Positions 41,601-55,400 of a stretch of DNA of 64,000 nucleotides are shown in pieces. The notes under the pieces were generated by a model. The model worked only from the letters and a program-made list of their open reading frames with translations, was not told where the DNA came from and did no database searches. Both the position numbers and the translations under genes were made by a program. This DNA comes from Brachypodium distachyon (lineage: Eukaryota > Streptophyta > Magnoliopsida > Poales > Poaceae): the NCBI RefSeq assembly GCF_000005505.3, contig NC_016132.3:53954914-54018913 (forward strand), read 5' to 3'. Within the stretch, counting starts at the first letter, position 1. The number at the start of each line of letters is the position of its first letter.

Positions 41601-42861
41601 TCGCAAAAAACTGTATCTTAAACAATAATAATACTCTCGAGATCAAACACAAGATCGAGAGTTTTTGAACTTCTATTTACAAATTTGGATCTTGCACACG
41701 GATGAACTGTCCAATGCTCCAAATAACAGCCACAAATTGATGAATAGCAGATTCACAAGGAAAGGTAGTTAAAAAAGGTATAGCATATGCAACCATCCAA
41801 ACATGTCTTTTATTTCTAATTGCCATCACAGAAACTGCAGCTTACCAGAATTTTGGTATAAACAAGTTTGCCCAAGTTTAGCGATCAACTGGACACCCCT
41901 TGAAATATTATGGTACTCCCTCCGTCCCGAAATAAGTGACGTGGATTTGGAGTATTTGTTTCGGTCTATGTCTGGTGTTCTCCTAAGCCTGCCCAAAAAA
42001 AAAGTGGCACCGCTTTCATTAACACTGTTAATTGACAACAAAAGAAAATGTAACAAATAGAGAGCGGTGCTTTCATCTACTCAAGGAAATGCTGAATATG
42101 GTTTCACCCAAATGGAGTCTTTCTGAAGATAAATTTTCTTTGCAAACGAGAGATTAGAGGAAAGGAATTCATGATGCCAAATTGCATTTGTCTGCACTAC
42201 ATACTGAATATGACATTCTGCTACTTTGGTAAATACTCCCTCCGATCCTAAATTGTTGTCGAAATATTACATGTATCTAGACGTTTTTTAAGAATAGATA
42301 CATCCATATTTGAATAAATTTGAGTCAACAATTTAGGACCAGAGGGAGTATTAGTTAATATCAAGTTGAGTACTTCTTGCTAACTTGATCACGACCTGTG
42401 TGTGTATAGATTAACTGATTTGTAATGACTGTTGCCTGTTTTCTTGATATGTATGGATATTTTCTGACATAACATGGAATACTAGCTGGATGCTTTACCC
42501 CTGATCCATGTATCCATCCAGTAGTAAAAGGTTTTCTATTTGTACCAAATAGAAGTTATATTTGATCTGAATTGACTTGTAGCCATTTGGCACCCTTCAC
42601 AGGCGTAAATCTGCAGATGGACGAGCCTTTTTTGAGACCATTCCGGGACACAAGCAGAACTCTTCAAAGTGGGATGATTTGCTGGATTTTGTTGAATGCG
42701 AACAAGATATGGATTATTCCAGTTGGTGGGTGCAGCACAATAAATTCAAGCAGTATGTGGATGGCAAATGGAAAAGAAGCAAGCGACCCAGTTGGGAAGT
42801 CTCAAAGAGAAGACACCACAGTGCGATGAAAACTAAACGAACGAAGACTTCACGGAGATGA
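38673..42861 (+). CDS. Plant protein of unknown function, 603 aa
   Basis: Exons 38673-38951, 39289-40455, 40555-40661 and 42603-42861 are all GT-AG and phase-consistent, and the reading frame is open throughout, which supports a real gene. I do not recognise a characterised domain; it may belong to a plant-specific DUF family. The N-terminus is acidic/Ser-rich (SSSIPDADELDGARSLALIA, then a run of Ser). The long second exon is helical in character with a hydrophobic stretch (VVMLFHFASLLVFCLRMGFG), more like a buried helical-repeat core than a clear membrane protein. The C-terminus is strongly basic (KWKRSKRPSWEV, KRRHHSAMKTKRTKTSRR), a probable nuclear localisation signal, and contains SSWWVQHNKFKQYVDGKW. 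The start is the first ATG; a hAT-like element ends only about 157 bp upstream. Intron 3 (1.9 kb) contains MITEs. Confidence 0.8.
41916..42000. mobile_element. One-ended Stowaway-like fragment in intron 3
   Basis: After TA at 41914 the sequence reads CTCCCTCCGTCCCGAAATAAGTGACG, a typical grass MITE end. No matching right end was found, so the right limit given is arbitrary. Confidence 0.45.
42236..42348. mobile_element. 113-bp Stowaway-like MITE in intron 3
   Basis: Flanked by TA (42234-42235, 42349-42350). Ends are CTCCCTCCGATCCTAAATTG and CAATTTAGGACCAGAGGGAG. It has the same length and core (GAAATATTACATGTATCTAG, GATACATCCATATTTGA) as the RPL10A intron copy at 18936, so it belongs to the same subfamily. 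Confidence 0.9.
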
Positions 42862-43790
42862 TTGTACGACGTTACGGAAGTGAACATGTCCATCTCGGAG
42901 CCTTCTGTATTGTTGTTCGAGCTCCTTTTTGGGAAAGACCTAGGGACTGACTATATGACGGTGGACCTTTTGATGTATGACGGTGGACTACTGATCAGTC
43001 GATATCTTGGCTTAAGTATCTATGCCGTACTACTTTCCTGATGTTTAACATGTAAGTATGTATTTGTCACTCGGTTGTACGTGATGCATCAGTGCCATAC
43101 GAGTTGGATACTGTTCACTCTATACCTAAGTTTTATACGTTGCATTTTTTTTAAGCTGTGAATAGAATTTAGATTTAAATTTTCTTGTTGAGTAAAATGC
43201 ACCTGCGGTTATAATTCTATTTCAAAGGAGTCAAGTTAGTCACTAAAGTTTGAAAATACACGTTTGGATCCTAAATCTTTTTCCCTCGTGGCTAGCTAAC
43301 GGATAGCTCATGGCTAGCTAATGAATAATATTTCATCTGCCTAAAAGAGATTTTCTAAACTCAACTTGTTAAAGTCCTACTTGTATTCTCAAGTTGCCAG
43401 AAACTTCTCCCTGTTACCTTACAGGTGGCTAATTAAGCCTGGACCTTACCATAAGGAACCTGGTACTTGTACATTTTCTCTACGGTGTGTTGTTGCTATC
43501 CCACTAGTGCTGCACAAGAACACCCCGATCGTGCAATCTTATGTCTGATATGACGCGAGAAGTTCGTCAATCAACAGCAATTCTCTATGATTCAGCATCA
43601 TCATCAAGGTTGCATAATGCATTATCTGGCCTGTACGCGGTGCGGCATTCCTTTGCCTTTTTCTTTACTCGGTGGAACTCCAATACCATTTGTTTAGCAT
43701 TGTTTCTTTTGCTTCTTGAAGGTCAGGAGGTCTCTTTCTTTTCCTTGCCTTCCTTCCCATTCCCACTCTGAAAGCTACCTTTCCTGGATA
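42862..43790. other. 3' flank of the unknown gene, no further gene seen
   Basis: Presumed 3' UTR followed by AT-rich spacer up to the Copia insertion. A 24-bp near-duplication (TATGACGGTGGACNTTTTGATG / TATGACGGTGGACTACTGATC) occurs near 42956-42985. Confidence 0.5.
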
Positions 43791-43795
43791 AGGTA

Positions 43796-44901
43796 TGTTG
43801 AAAAATTAGGTAATTTCGATGAATATTTAATTCAGAAGGACAGTATGTACAACATGTAGCATATTATATCATGCAAACTAGACAAATTAAATAGCAACGC
43901 ACAGCAATAAAACTCATCTAATTTCACGGCATGAATAATAGAACTACTAATCAAAATCAACAAGAAAGAGCAGATTACGTACGGTGCTGTGCTTTTTTCT
44001 TGTGTTTGTTTGTTGAGGTCGGTGACGAGTCCGGTGGCGTCGATGTTCACGCCGGCAGCAGCTGCAGCCTTGACTACCTCCTGAGCAGCGGCCAGTGCCT
44101 GCGTTTGCGCCTGTGCAGCAGCAGTTGCCTGGGCTTGGAGTTGGGCAGCCTGCTGCTGTGCTTGGAGTTGTGCAGCCTGCTGCTGCTGGGCTAGAGCGGC
44201 AGCCTGAGCCGCGGGATCTCCGAGGTCGTCGGCCATTGGTGATGAAGATGCCGACGAAACAGAGACGTGAAGAAGCGAGCAGTCGTGTGAGAACGCTCCC
44301 CAAAAACCTTATCGACCGTCTCCCGGGCAGGATCTCGAAGGTCGGGGTTCCGGAGGCCTGCTCTTCCGGCGATCTGTGCACGCAGTCGACGGGATGGAGT
44401 AGCAGTTGGCGGCAAATAACGAGATTGGATCGTGGGCGTGACGGCTAGGGTTTTGGCGTCGTCCGTCCGGAGGCCGGGGTAGTCTTATTATATAAGCACG
44501 CTGGCGGACTTCCGTTCGGTTTAGGAAACCAAAACCGACTCCGCAATTATCGGGATTTGTTACGCGTCCGCAACGGATTCCGACTGCCAAAAAGATAAGC
44601 ACGACCCGGCAACGGCTCAAACTCAAACTCGAACTCGATCCACGAAACGCGGCGCGCGCGCGTCGTGACGAGGCGAGGCGAGGCAAGCGGAGGAGGAGGA
44701 GGAGGAGCGCGCGTAGGGATTTCCCTTGCTCACTTGCTCAAGAGGTGAGAACCAACATACCTTATATATTGGTCCAACTCCCCCTAAACTAGCAATGTGG
44801 GACTATTCCCACTTCCTCATCTCACTACATGAATGAGCTTTTGAGATTTTTCCGGAAATTAATTTCAGATTGGGCCTTGGGCCTAACCCAAAATTCCAAC
44901 A
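43796..44901 (-). repeat. 3' LTR of the Copia element
   Basis: 1106 bp, with TG...CA ends. It contains on minus a TATA-like TATATAATAAG (about 44486-44496) and, 250 bp further, an ATG-initiated Ala/Gln-rich frame (see 43980-44236). It is slightly longer than its partner because of indels around 44600-44710. Confidence 0.9.
43980..44236 (-). other. Ala/Gln-rich open frame inside the 3' LTR
   Basis: Starts at ATG 44236 in a favourable context (CACCAATGGCC), reads MADDLGDPAAQAAALAQQQQ and continues as Ala/Gln repeats, then NIDATGLVTDLNKQTQ. A good splice donor, CACC|gtacgtaatc, follows at about 43980. The same frame and donor are in the other LTR (ATG at 46772). It may be a 5' leader exon of the element's transcript or a captured host exon; I cannot decide which. 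Confidence 0.5.
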
Positions 44902-45450
44902 ATCCCCCACAATATCTCATAAGCACATAAAATTGCCGTTGATCCAAAACTCTGTTTTTGATATACCAGCGTTTCAGTGGAGACCGGTTAAGGTTGAACA
45001 TCCACCTAAACAAATTGCTTCACTCACGCACAACTGAACAATGGAGAAACCTTGAATTGTCTGTTTTCTGTGTTAGAGCTTCACTAAATTGTTGTCTGGT
45101 ACTGGGCTGCCGAATGCTACCCCGCGGTGTGGAGCATATAAGTCATTCTTCAGGCCTTTTCATGAGCTTACTAGAGACCACCCAAATCTCATAGACTGCG
45201 ACCAACAGTCAGGCTCATATAGGTGTGTTATTTAGAGACTACTCTGTAGGACAGTATCTCCCTTGCAAATTAATGCAACGCGTTAGAACACATTAAGTTA
45301 AACAACCTACCATACAGTACACGAGAGTAATGCATCGTCAATGAAGTGGGATAAAGAATGTACACTCTCCTCAGTTATCCAATGAATTGTTTCTCAGGTC
45401 CTAATTCACGGGATCTCCGATCACATAGGTTGGTTTACCGCCATGGTAAC

Positions 45451-46317
45451 TCACGTGGGTCGCAATCCCATCTCCCTTGATGCAGATTCTATCATATTCC
45501 TTGATAGACCCTTTGTAAAGGGATCTGCCAGATTTTTAGCCGTTGGGATATACCCCAATGCTATTATTCCGGAGTTTCTCATTGCTCTGACAGATTTCAG
45601 ACGTCTCCTGACGTGTCTTGATGACTTCATGTTATCTTTAGAACTGTTCATTTTGACTATCACAGTTTGATTGTCACAGTTCATAAGATCGCCGGTATTG
45701 GTTTTTCAACAATCGGCAAGTCTATCAAGAGCTCACGAAGCCAGTCGGTTTCAACTGTGGATGTATCTAATGCTAAAAGTTCTGCTTCCATTGTTGATCT
45801 GGTTAAGATCGTTTGCTTGCAAGACTTCCATGAAACAGCACCCCCTCTGAGTGTGAACACATATCCACTCGTGGCCTTTAGCTCGTCAACATCAGATATC
45901 CAGTTTGAATCACTATAACCCTCAAGCACCTTGGGGTACCCAGTATAGTGTATACCATAGCCCATTGTGCCCTTTAGATAGCGCATGACCCTCTCGAGTG
46001 CACTCCAATGATCATCTCCCGGATTCTTATTGAACCGACTCAGTTTGCTCACAGCAAAAGAGATGTCAGGTCTAGTTGCGCTAGCCAAATACATGAGTGA
46101 ACCAATAATCTGAGAATATCTCAGTTGGTTTCTTCCAATTCTGTGATTCATAAGGAGTTGGAGAAGGTTTACAATCAGCATAGCCGAAACGACTCAAAAT
46201 CTTCTCCACATAGTGAGATTGCACCAAAGTGATCTCACCATTGTCGCCTCTCACGAGTTTGATGTTCAGAATAACATCAGCTACACCAAGGTCTTTCATG
46301 TCAAAGCACTTCGACAA
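45451..46317 (-). pseudogene. Copia pol remnant (end of RT and RNase H)
   Basis: On minus, fragments in order are KCFDMKDLGVADVILNIKL (RT palm end), IGSLMYLASATRPDISFAVS and RYLKGTMGYGIHY (connection), then the RNase H region with SDSNWISDVDELKATSGYVF, MEAELLALDTSTVETDWL, and the Copia C-terminal IPTAKNLADPFTKGLSR. At least two frame changes interrupt it (near 46130 and 45685), so it is non-functional. These motifs fix the superfamily as Copia. Confidence 0.92.
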
Positions 46318-46331
46318 GAAAGTCTTTGGAT

Positions 46332-47411
46332 TGTTGAAAAATTAGGTAATTTCGATGAATATTTAATCTAGAAGGACAGTGTGTAAAACATGTAGCACAT
46401 TATATCATGCAAACTAGACAAATTAAATAGCAACGCACAGCAATAAAACTCATCTAATTTCATGGCATGAATAATAGAACTACTAATCAAAATCAACAAG
46501 AAAGAGCAGATTGCGTACGGTGCTGTGCTCTTTTCTTGTGTTTGTTTGTTGAGGTCGGTGACGAGTCCGGTGGCGTCGATGTTCACGCCGGCAGCAGCTG
46601 CAGCCTTGACTACCTCCTGAGCAGCGGCCAGTGCCTGTGTTTGCGCCTGTGCAGCAGCAGTTGCCTGGGCTTGGAGTTGGGCAGCCTGCTGCTGTGCTTG
46701 GAGTTGTGCAGCCTGCTGCTGCTGGGCTAGAGCGGCAGCCTGAGCCGCGGGATCTCCGAGGTCGTCGGCCATTGGTGATGAAGATGCCGACGAAACAGAG
46801 ACGTGAAGAAGCGAGCAGTCGCGTGAGAACGCTCCCCAAAAACCTTATCGACCGTCTCCCGGGCAGGATCTCGAAGGTCGGGGTTCCGGAGGCCTGCTCT
46901 CCCGGCGATCTGTGCACGCAGTCGACGGGATGGAGTAGCAGTTGGCGGCAAACAACGAGATTGGATCGTGGGCGTGACGGCTAGGGTTTTGGCGTCGTCC
47001 GTCCGGAGGCCGGGGTAGTCTTATTATATAGGCACGCTGGCGGACTTCCGTTCGGTTTAGGAAACCAAAACCGACTCCGCAATTATCGGAATTTGTTACG
47101 CGTCCGCAACGGATTCCGACTGCCAAAAAGATAAGCACGGCACGGTTCGAACTTGATCCACGAAACGCGGCGCGCGCGCGTCGGGTCGGGACGGGGCAAG
47201 CGAAGGAGGAGGAGGAGCGCGCGTAGGGATTTTCCTTGCTCACTTGCTCAAGAGGTGAGAACCAACATACCTTATATATTGGTCCAACTCTCCCTAAACT
47301 AGCAATGTGGGACTATTCTCACTTCCTCATCCCACTACATGAATGGGCTTTTGAGATTTTTCCGAGAATTAATTTCAGATTGGGTCTTCGGCCTAACCCA
47401 AAATTCCAACG
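46332..47411 (-). repeat. 5' LTR of the Copia element
   Basis: 1080 bp, a close match to 43796-44901 with scattered substitutions and a shorter GC-rich segment near 47140-47200. Its outer terminal base is changed (CCAACG instead of CCAACA) immediately before the AGGTA target duplication. The A/Q-rich frame starts at 46772 on minus. Confidence 0.9.
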
Positions 47412-47416
47412 AGGTA

Positions 47417-48210
47417 ATGAGACCACTTGGTAATGTGTACACTAATGAGTCGCTGGGTGACATGCTTTTTTAGCACCAATTTGAATCCCTCATGTTCTTG
47501 CCAAGTGCTCTCTGTTTTCATCTATTGCTGAAATACAGTGGAACTGCTTGCAAGGGATAAATTAAAACGGGAAGGAACTACCTGAATTTAGTTTGCTTTG
47601 GTTCATCCATCTCTTTCAGACTCAGTTTTTAATCACAGATAAACAATGGTGGATTTCCAAAACGTCGCTTTTTCTTTAGCAGCATATTTCCTTATTGACG
47701 GTGATACTTCATGAAAATAGTTTTTCTTCTTTTCACAAGCAAACAGATTAGGAAGGTATGACTTGTCGTATTGTATAATAAATAAATTGATCAAGAACTG
47801 ATCAACAGAAGACCAGAGTGTTTAAGAAGTTAGCACGGTGGTTGAGAAGCATTTCTTCCCTTGACCAACAATCATTTTTCAAACTGTATTTACGTGAAGT
47901 ACAATAAGTAACTCTAATTTCCTTTTTCTTGACCAGCAAACGGAATATTACCAGATAGAAAAAATGGATCTCAAACCTAAAGAGGTGGTCTCATTGTATA
48001 AAAAAAATGGAATAGTACCTGATAGAGAAAACTGTCACCGCGATATTCCAGTCCAGAGGAGAGGAGCTAGCGTGCAGGCATAAACCGCTATTGACTTTTC
48101 ACCGTAATCCTCCAATATGGGTTTCAAAATATGGGTGGCGAAAAATGGAAAACGGGAGGAGTGAGTTATAATTGGGGGGCAGTGGAGTGAGTGAGTTTGG
48201 TGGTACTGAC
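47417..48210. other. Spacer; probably includes intron sequence of the NADPH oxidase fragment
   Basis: No exon recognised. On minus it directly follows the donor-like G|gtcagt that ends the NADPH oxidase fragment at 48211, so its right part may be former intron DNA. Confidence 0.4.
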
Positions 48211-48548
48211 CGACGCGTTGGTCGCGGTGGTTGAGGGCGATGCGCTTGTAGACGTTGCGCCAGTTGGGGCGGGCGAAGTGGGTCTTGACGCGGGTGCCGG
48301 AGACGACGTCGACGCCGTCCTTGGCGTGGTTGAGGGACTGGAGCATGGCGATGAGGGCGGACCGGGCGTCGCCTTCCTCGTAGACGCTGGTGCAAGTTGT
48401 GGAGCTCGATGACGCCCTTCCTGTCCGTCTCGGCCACCTCGTCCATGACGCCGCGGAACCACTCGAAGGAGCCCTGCTCCCGGGCCACCCAGTAGAAGTA
48501 GGCGCGCGTCGTCCGGAAGTTGGCCGACGACACGCTGGCGTCGCCGCC
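48211..48548 (-). pseudogene. NADPH oxidase (RBOH) C-terminal fragment
   Basis: The minus strand encodes parts of the NAD-binding C-terminal half of plant respiratory burst oxidase: [36 protein letters not shown], then in another frame [20 protein letters not shown] and [21 protein letters not shown] 2-nt deletion after IELHN (AACTTGCACC where AACTACTGCACC is expected) breaks the frame. The fragment ends at a former donor (RVG, G|gtcagt) and begins at a sharp junction with coatomer sequence near 48548. The final exon with the family's FAD/NADPH tail is absent. It is a dead fragment. Confidence 0.85.
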
Positions 48549-48982
48549 GGACTCGCGGAGGGAAGTTGATGAAGTGAAGGAGCTCATTGAGATAGTGAGA
48601 GAATATGTTCTCTTGGTCTTAAGATGGAAGTCAAAAGGAAGGAACTGAAAGATGACACCACCCGGCAACAAGAGTTGGCTGCATACTTCACTAACTGCAA
48701 GCTGCAGAAGGTTCATATGCGTCTTGTCCTCACCAGCGCCATGGGTCTTTGCTTCAAGGGTGGAAACTACGCCACGGCAGCCAACTTTGCGCGCATGCTT
48801 CTGGAGAACAGCCCGAATGAGGCCCAAGCAAAGAAGGCTCGGCAAGTTCTGCAGGCTTGCGGTGATAGGAAAGATGGGCATCAGCTGAACTACGACTTCA
48901 GAAATCCATTTGTTGTGTGTGGAGCAACCTTTGTTCCAATATACCGTGGGCAGAAGGATGTTTCCTGCCCATATTGTGCGTC
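48549..48982 (+). pseudogene. Coatomer alpha C-terminal fragment
   Basis: Corresponds to the intact gene's region 33389-33822: GACTCGCGGAG, then [16 protein letters not shown], then [20 protein letters not shown] through [11 protein letters not shown] 2-nt duplication (GTTCTCTTGG for GTTCTTGG) near 48612 shifts the frame. After it about 130 codons match with roughly ten silent changes and one replacement (KDDTTR for KDDATR). Junctions are abrupt at both ends: the NADPH oxidase fragment on the left, and DUF295-like sequence after TGTGCGTC on the right. It lies on the same strand and downstream of the truncated coatomer copy at 35873. Confidence 0.9.
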
Positions 48983-49300
48983 GTCTCTCACACAAGGGCG
49001 CCTTCTACACGGTCAGCCTCGACTGCGAGCTGAACGCGTGGGTGCCCGACGGGAGCTCCACCGGCGTGCGCGCGAAGCTGCTCGCGAGCCCGCGGACCGA
49101 GCGAGCCTGGGCGGTGCTCGTCGAGTCGAAGACCCGCGAGAGCCTTCTCATGGTGAGCACCCACAACATGGTGCGTACGGCCCGTTTCAGGTGTCCCGCT
49201 ACGACGAGCGCGAGGGCGAGTGGGTCAAGGAGAACCGCGACAGGACCAAGTTCTTGGTAGGGCACAACGGCAACTTCTGCGACTCGGCCCTCTTGGTATC
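48983..49300 (+). pseudogene. DUF295-like (F-box associated) fragment
   Basis: Fused to the coatomer fragment. One frame reads [20 protein letters not shown] and AWAVLVESKTRESLLMVSTH. After a frame change near 49180 another reads QVSRYDEREGEWVKENRDRT and FLVGHNGNFCDSALL. The pattern (product of a KFYAV-type strand, VES...LLMV, then EGxWV...FLVGHN) resembles the plant DUF295 domain found in many F-box proteins. This assignment is from memory of the domain's look and needs a profile search. Confidence 0.5.
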
Positions 49301-52307
<3,007 letters not shown>

Positions 52308-52354
52308 AACGATCGATCCACCCCGACGGATCGTACGTGCTGGAGTAAATTATA

Positions 52355-52443
52355 CTCCCTCCGTCTCGTAAAACGACTCAAATTTATTTAAATATGAATA
52401 TATTTATTAAAAAAACGTGTCCATTAATATGGGACGGAGGAAG
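52355..52443. mobile_element. 89-bp Stowaway-like MITE in the ferredoxin 3' region
   Basis: Flanked by TA (52353-52354, 52444-52445). Ends are CTCCCTCCGTCTCGTAAAAC and ATATGGGACGGAGGAAG. It lies 47 bp after the ferredoxin stop, so it is probably transcribed in the 3' UTR. Confidence 0.85.
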
Positions 52444-52445
52444 TA

Positions 52446-55400
52446 CAGGAGTGCTTATGTAACATGGTGCTGTGTAGTATCGTTGCAGATCTGTGTTCCT
52501 TTGCTTAAGGTCCTAGGCTAGGCGTGTAGGAACTTGGACTATTATCAAGTGATAGTGTCGTTACAAATCTGGATACTTATGCATGATAGGTGATGAACTT
52601 ACACTATTATCAAGCGGTGGTGTTAGGATATATGCGATCGGATGATTTCTGTTGTAAAGTATTTTGGTTATACGACATCGTGTCGGTTGTACTTGTACGT
52701 CGTCTTTTGCAAGACGGTTAGTACCACAAACAGGAAATTGGTATTCCGGAAACTCTTGCTGTCGTGATAGTTTCCATTGATAAAAATAATCAGAAGTGGA
52801 CTTCACATGATAAGCGGGCCTCCACACCAGCATGTGACTTAACTTAGCCCGGCCCAACTTTCCTCGCGCTCTCTTCGCTTTCAGTGAGAAGATTGGACAT
52901 TGTACCTTAATGATTTTCAAGTTTGAATAAAGTTGCAGACGATTTTTTCTAAAAAAAAGAACTAGGAGTGGAGGAACCCAGCCAAATCCTAAAGAGGGAT
53001 AGAAGAGGGATACACCAGGCGTCTATTGGTTGATAGGAACCTCGCATCGAACACTTCCTCAGCCATCTCAAAAGTAAAATGCCGTCCGTCCATTCATTGC
53101 ATCATCTCACATGCAGCAATATTTATCAACAAAAAAATTTGTAACATGGAAAATTCAAACACATGTCCCTCAAAAACTCATTGCGCGCAACATAAAAAAT
53201 TCCGCATTCAGCATCACATCCTCGTCGCAACAGTGCTCCAAAATCTCATTGCAACATAAAAAATCTGTATGCAACATTTGTATCATCGAAAGAAATCTGC
53301 ATAAGAGTGTACTTAGCAAAAGCAATGCATGCTTTAGCATGTCTAAACATCATTTGCAACATCGAAAAAAATAAAAATACACTTGCATCTTCTACTCCAG
53401 CATCGGCGGCTCCTGTGGGGACGGGGGACGCCGTCGAGGGAAGCTGGCAGCTATAACGGAGAAAGCCGCCGGTGGCTCCCACGATGCACTGTGCGAGCGT
53501 CAAGGCGCGCGAGACATCTTCGTGGCACTGGCTGCAGTAGAGAAATATGGCGTGATAGCCGGCGGCAGTCGCATGTAGCGTCAAGGGCTGCTACGAATGA
53601 CTATTGTGAATGTGCACGTGTGCACGGTCGCAATCGTTTAATTTTTTTTTGTGACATTAAACATTAGATTTCTTATTTTTCTTATGTGTAAAATTAAATA
53701 ATCTTCGACAAAAAGAATTCTTATATTGAATTCAGCAGGAGTATGATAGAATTCGAAGTAGCATGACATTGCTTTTCACTCTCTTCTTTTCTGTGATGCA
53801 CTTTTAAAATATTGTGAACCAAGAGTAGTGGGCTCGTCAACAAAGCGAAAATGTCTGGCTAATGCACTATCAGATCTCCGGTACTTCTCCTATATACGTT
53901 CCTACCATGATTGACCACATAACTTCCGGGCGTCGATATTCGTTGCCCCAGGGTTGATTAAGCTGATCCAGTGATCAGATCTACGAATCCTCTCTCGTTA
54001 GGACGTTGATTTGGACTTCAAACACCAGCCAATCTGCACCGCGCGCGTTTGGAACGGAAGTCAACGAATCTACACAATCATAGCCAGGCAGGCCAAACCG
54101 CACGCATTAAGCAGCCCCGTGGTGAAAGCTGAGTTCACGTACTACCGGCTGGCGCACGCATTTATCGTGCTCGTTATCCATCCAAATCGATCACACGAAT
54201 GAACCTTCCCCGTGAGCCGACGCCGTGTGGATTCAAAGCCGCTAGCCACCGCCGGTGCGCGAACGTCGGCTGCTAGAACGGGTGGGACCCCCTGCGCCAG
54301 AGACATGAGAACGGTAGCTTTCGATACGCCGTTCGGCTGACGCGATGACGTGGAACCGTGGAATGCTCGGTCAGCGTGTAGTCCTGTCTAGCGTGCGACT
54401 GGGCTGGCCGGCTGGATCCAACGTGGCAGAGAAAGGTGCACGTGCGGCGGCGTTCGCCGTTCCACCAGCTTCCGTCGAAATTTGGCGCCGCCGGTGATTA
54501 ATTCGCTGTCCATTAATTCACTCGTGCGTTAGTTTCCTGGATGGATATTTATCGCGGAATTTGATCCCCTGCTAATCTTATCCTGGACTGTCGAGCGTTT
54601 CTAATTATCTGTCCGATTCCAGATACCGCACGATGGCGTGTACAATGGGTGACGTCAGCATTTTCTTAGCGATGCCACGTAGGATAAAATCTGACGTGGG
54701 AGAGAAAGAAATTAAGAAAATGCACAAGCCTTTCTTAATTAAGAGATGATCTCTTCACAAGAATGATAAGGTAAAGATAAGGCAAATTTTCCATTGTACT
54801 AAATTTTGTCTTTTCTTAGAATTAGTTAGTTAATTTTATTCATCTAAGAATTAATTTTAAGATATAACAATAAAAGATAACCCGTTGTACAACATGTTTT
54901 GTTGTCTTTTCTAATTGACGTGTCACAGGTAAGATAAGACAGTCTTATCAAACATTGTACATGTTCTAAAGCAACTGTACATCGTTTGGTGCATGGCGGT
55001 GCCAGACAGGGTACTGTTGGTTGTTGCTAATTAGTGACTTGATTCACACTGCAACAAGCTTTAATCGCTGATCTTGCTTGAGGTTTTGGAGAGGGGGCTT
55101 GGACTTCTCTGAGCAGAAAGGAAAAGCGACGCCGCTTTTTCTTTTTTTCCGAAGGAGATATACAACTTTCCTTGGCTGTCAGAAGTTAACATAGTATGGT
55201 GCTTTTTTTGACAAATCATTAGTGATAGTACGTCAGGCAAAATGAACAATCGTGTAGAACAAGGAAAGCAACTTAAAGGTGCATACCTTTTAAAAATGTA
55301 ACAGGGTGCCTGCTTTACACACGGCACAAATGTCCAAGCATTGAAGATAGAGATGATGCAAGCAGAGTGAGAAATAAAAACAAAAACAAATGGTCTTAGA

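Larger units (their letters stand above)
43796..47411 (-). mobile_element. Internally deleted Copia LTR retrotransposon
   Basis: Two long direct repeats (43796-44901 and 46332-47411) start TGTTGAAAAATTAGG and end with CCAAAATTCCAAC(A/G) on plus. They flank 1430 bp of internal DNA coding on minus. The host flanks carry the 5-bp duplication AGGTA (43791-43795, 47412-47416). In the element's own (minus) orientation a polypurine tract, TTGTGGGGGAT, abuts the 3' LTR at 44902. The 5' LTR is joined directly to reverse-transcriptase coding sequence at 46331, so primer-binding site, gag, protease, integrase and most of RT are deleted. The copy cannot move by itself. Confidence 0.9.

Noticed and set aside
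43796..47411. Segmental duplication of a host gene first exon rather than LTRs
   Set aside because: TG...CA ends, polypurine tract, Copia RNase H between the repeats and the AGGTA target duplication show an LTR element, although the A/Q-rich frame itself could have a host origin.
53246..53584. 112-codon minus-strand frame
   Set aside because: Runs across a repeat-like segment with GCAACAT motifs; no similarity or splice signals.
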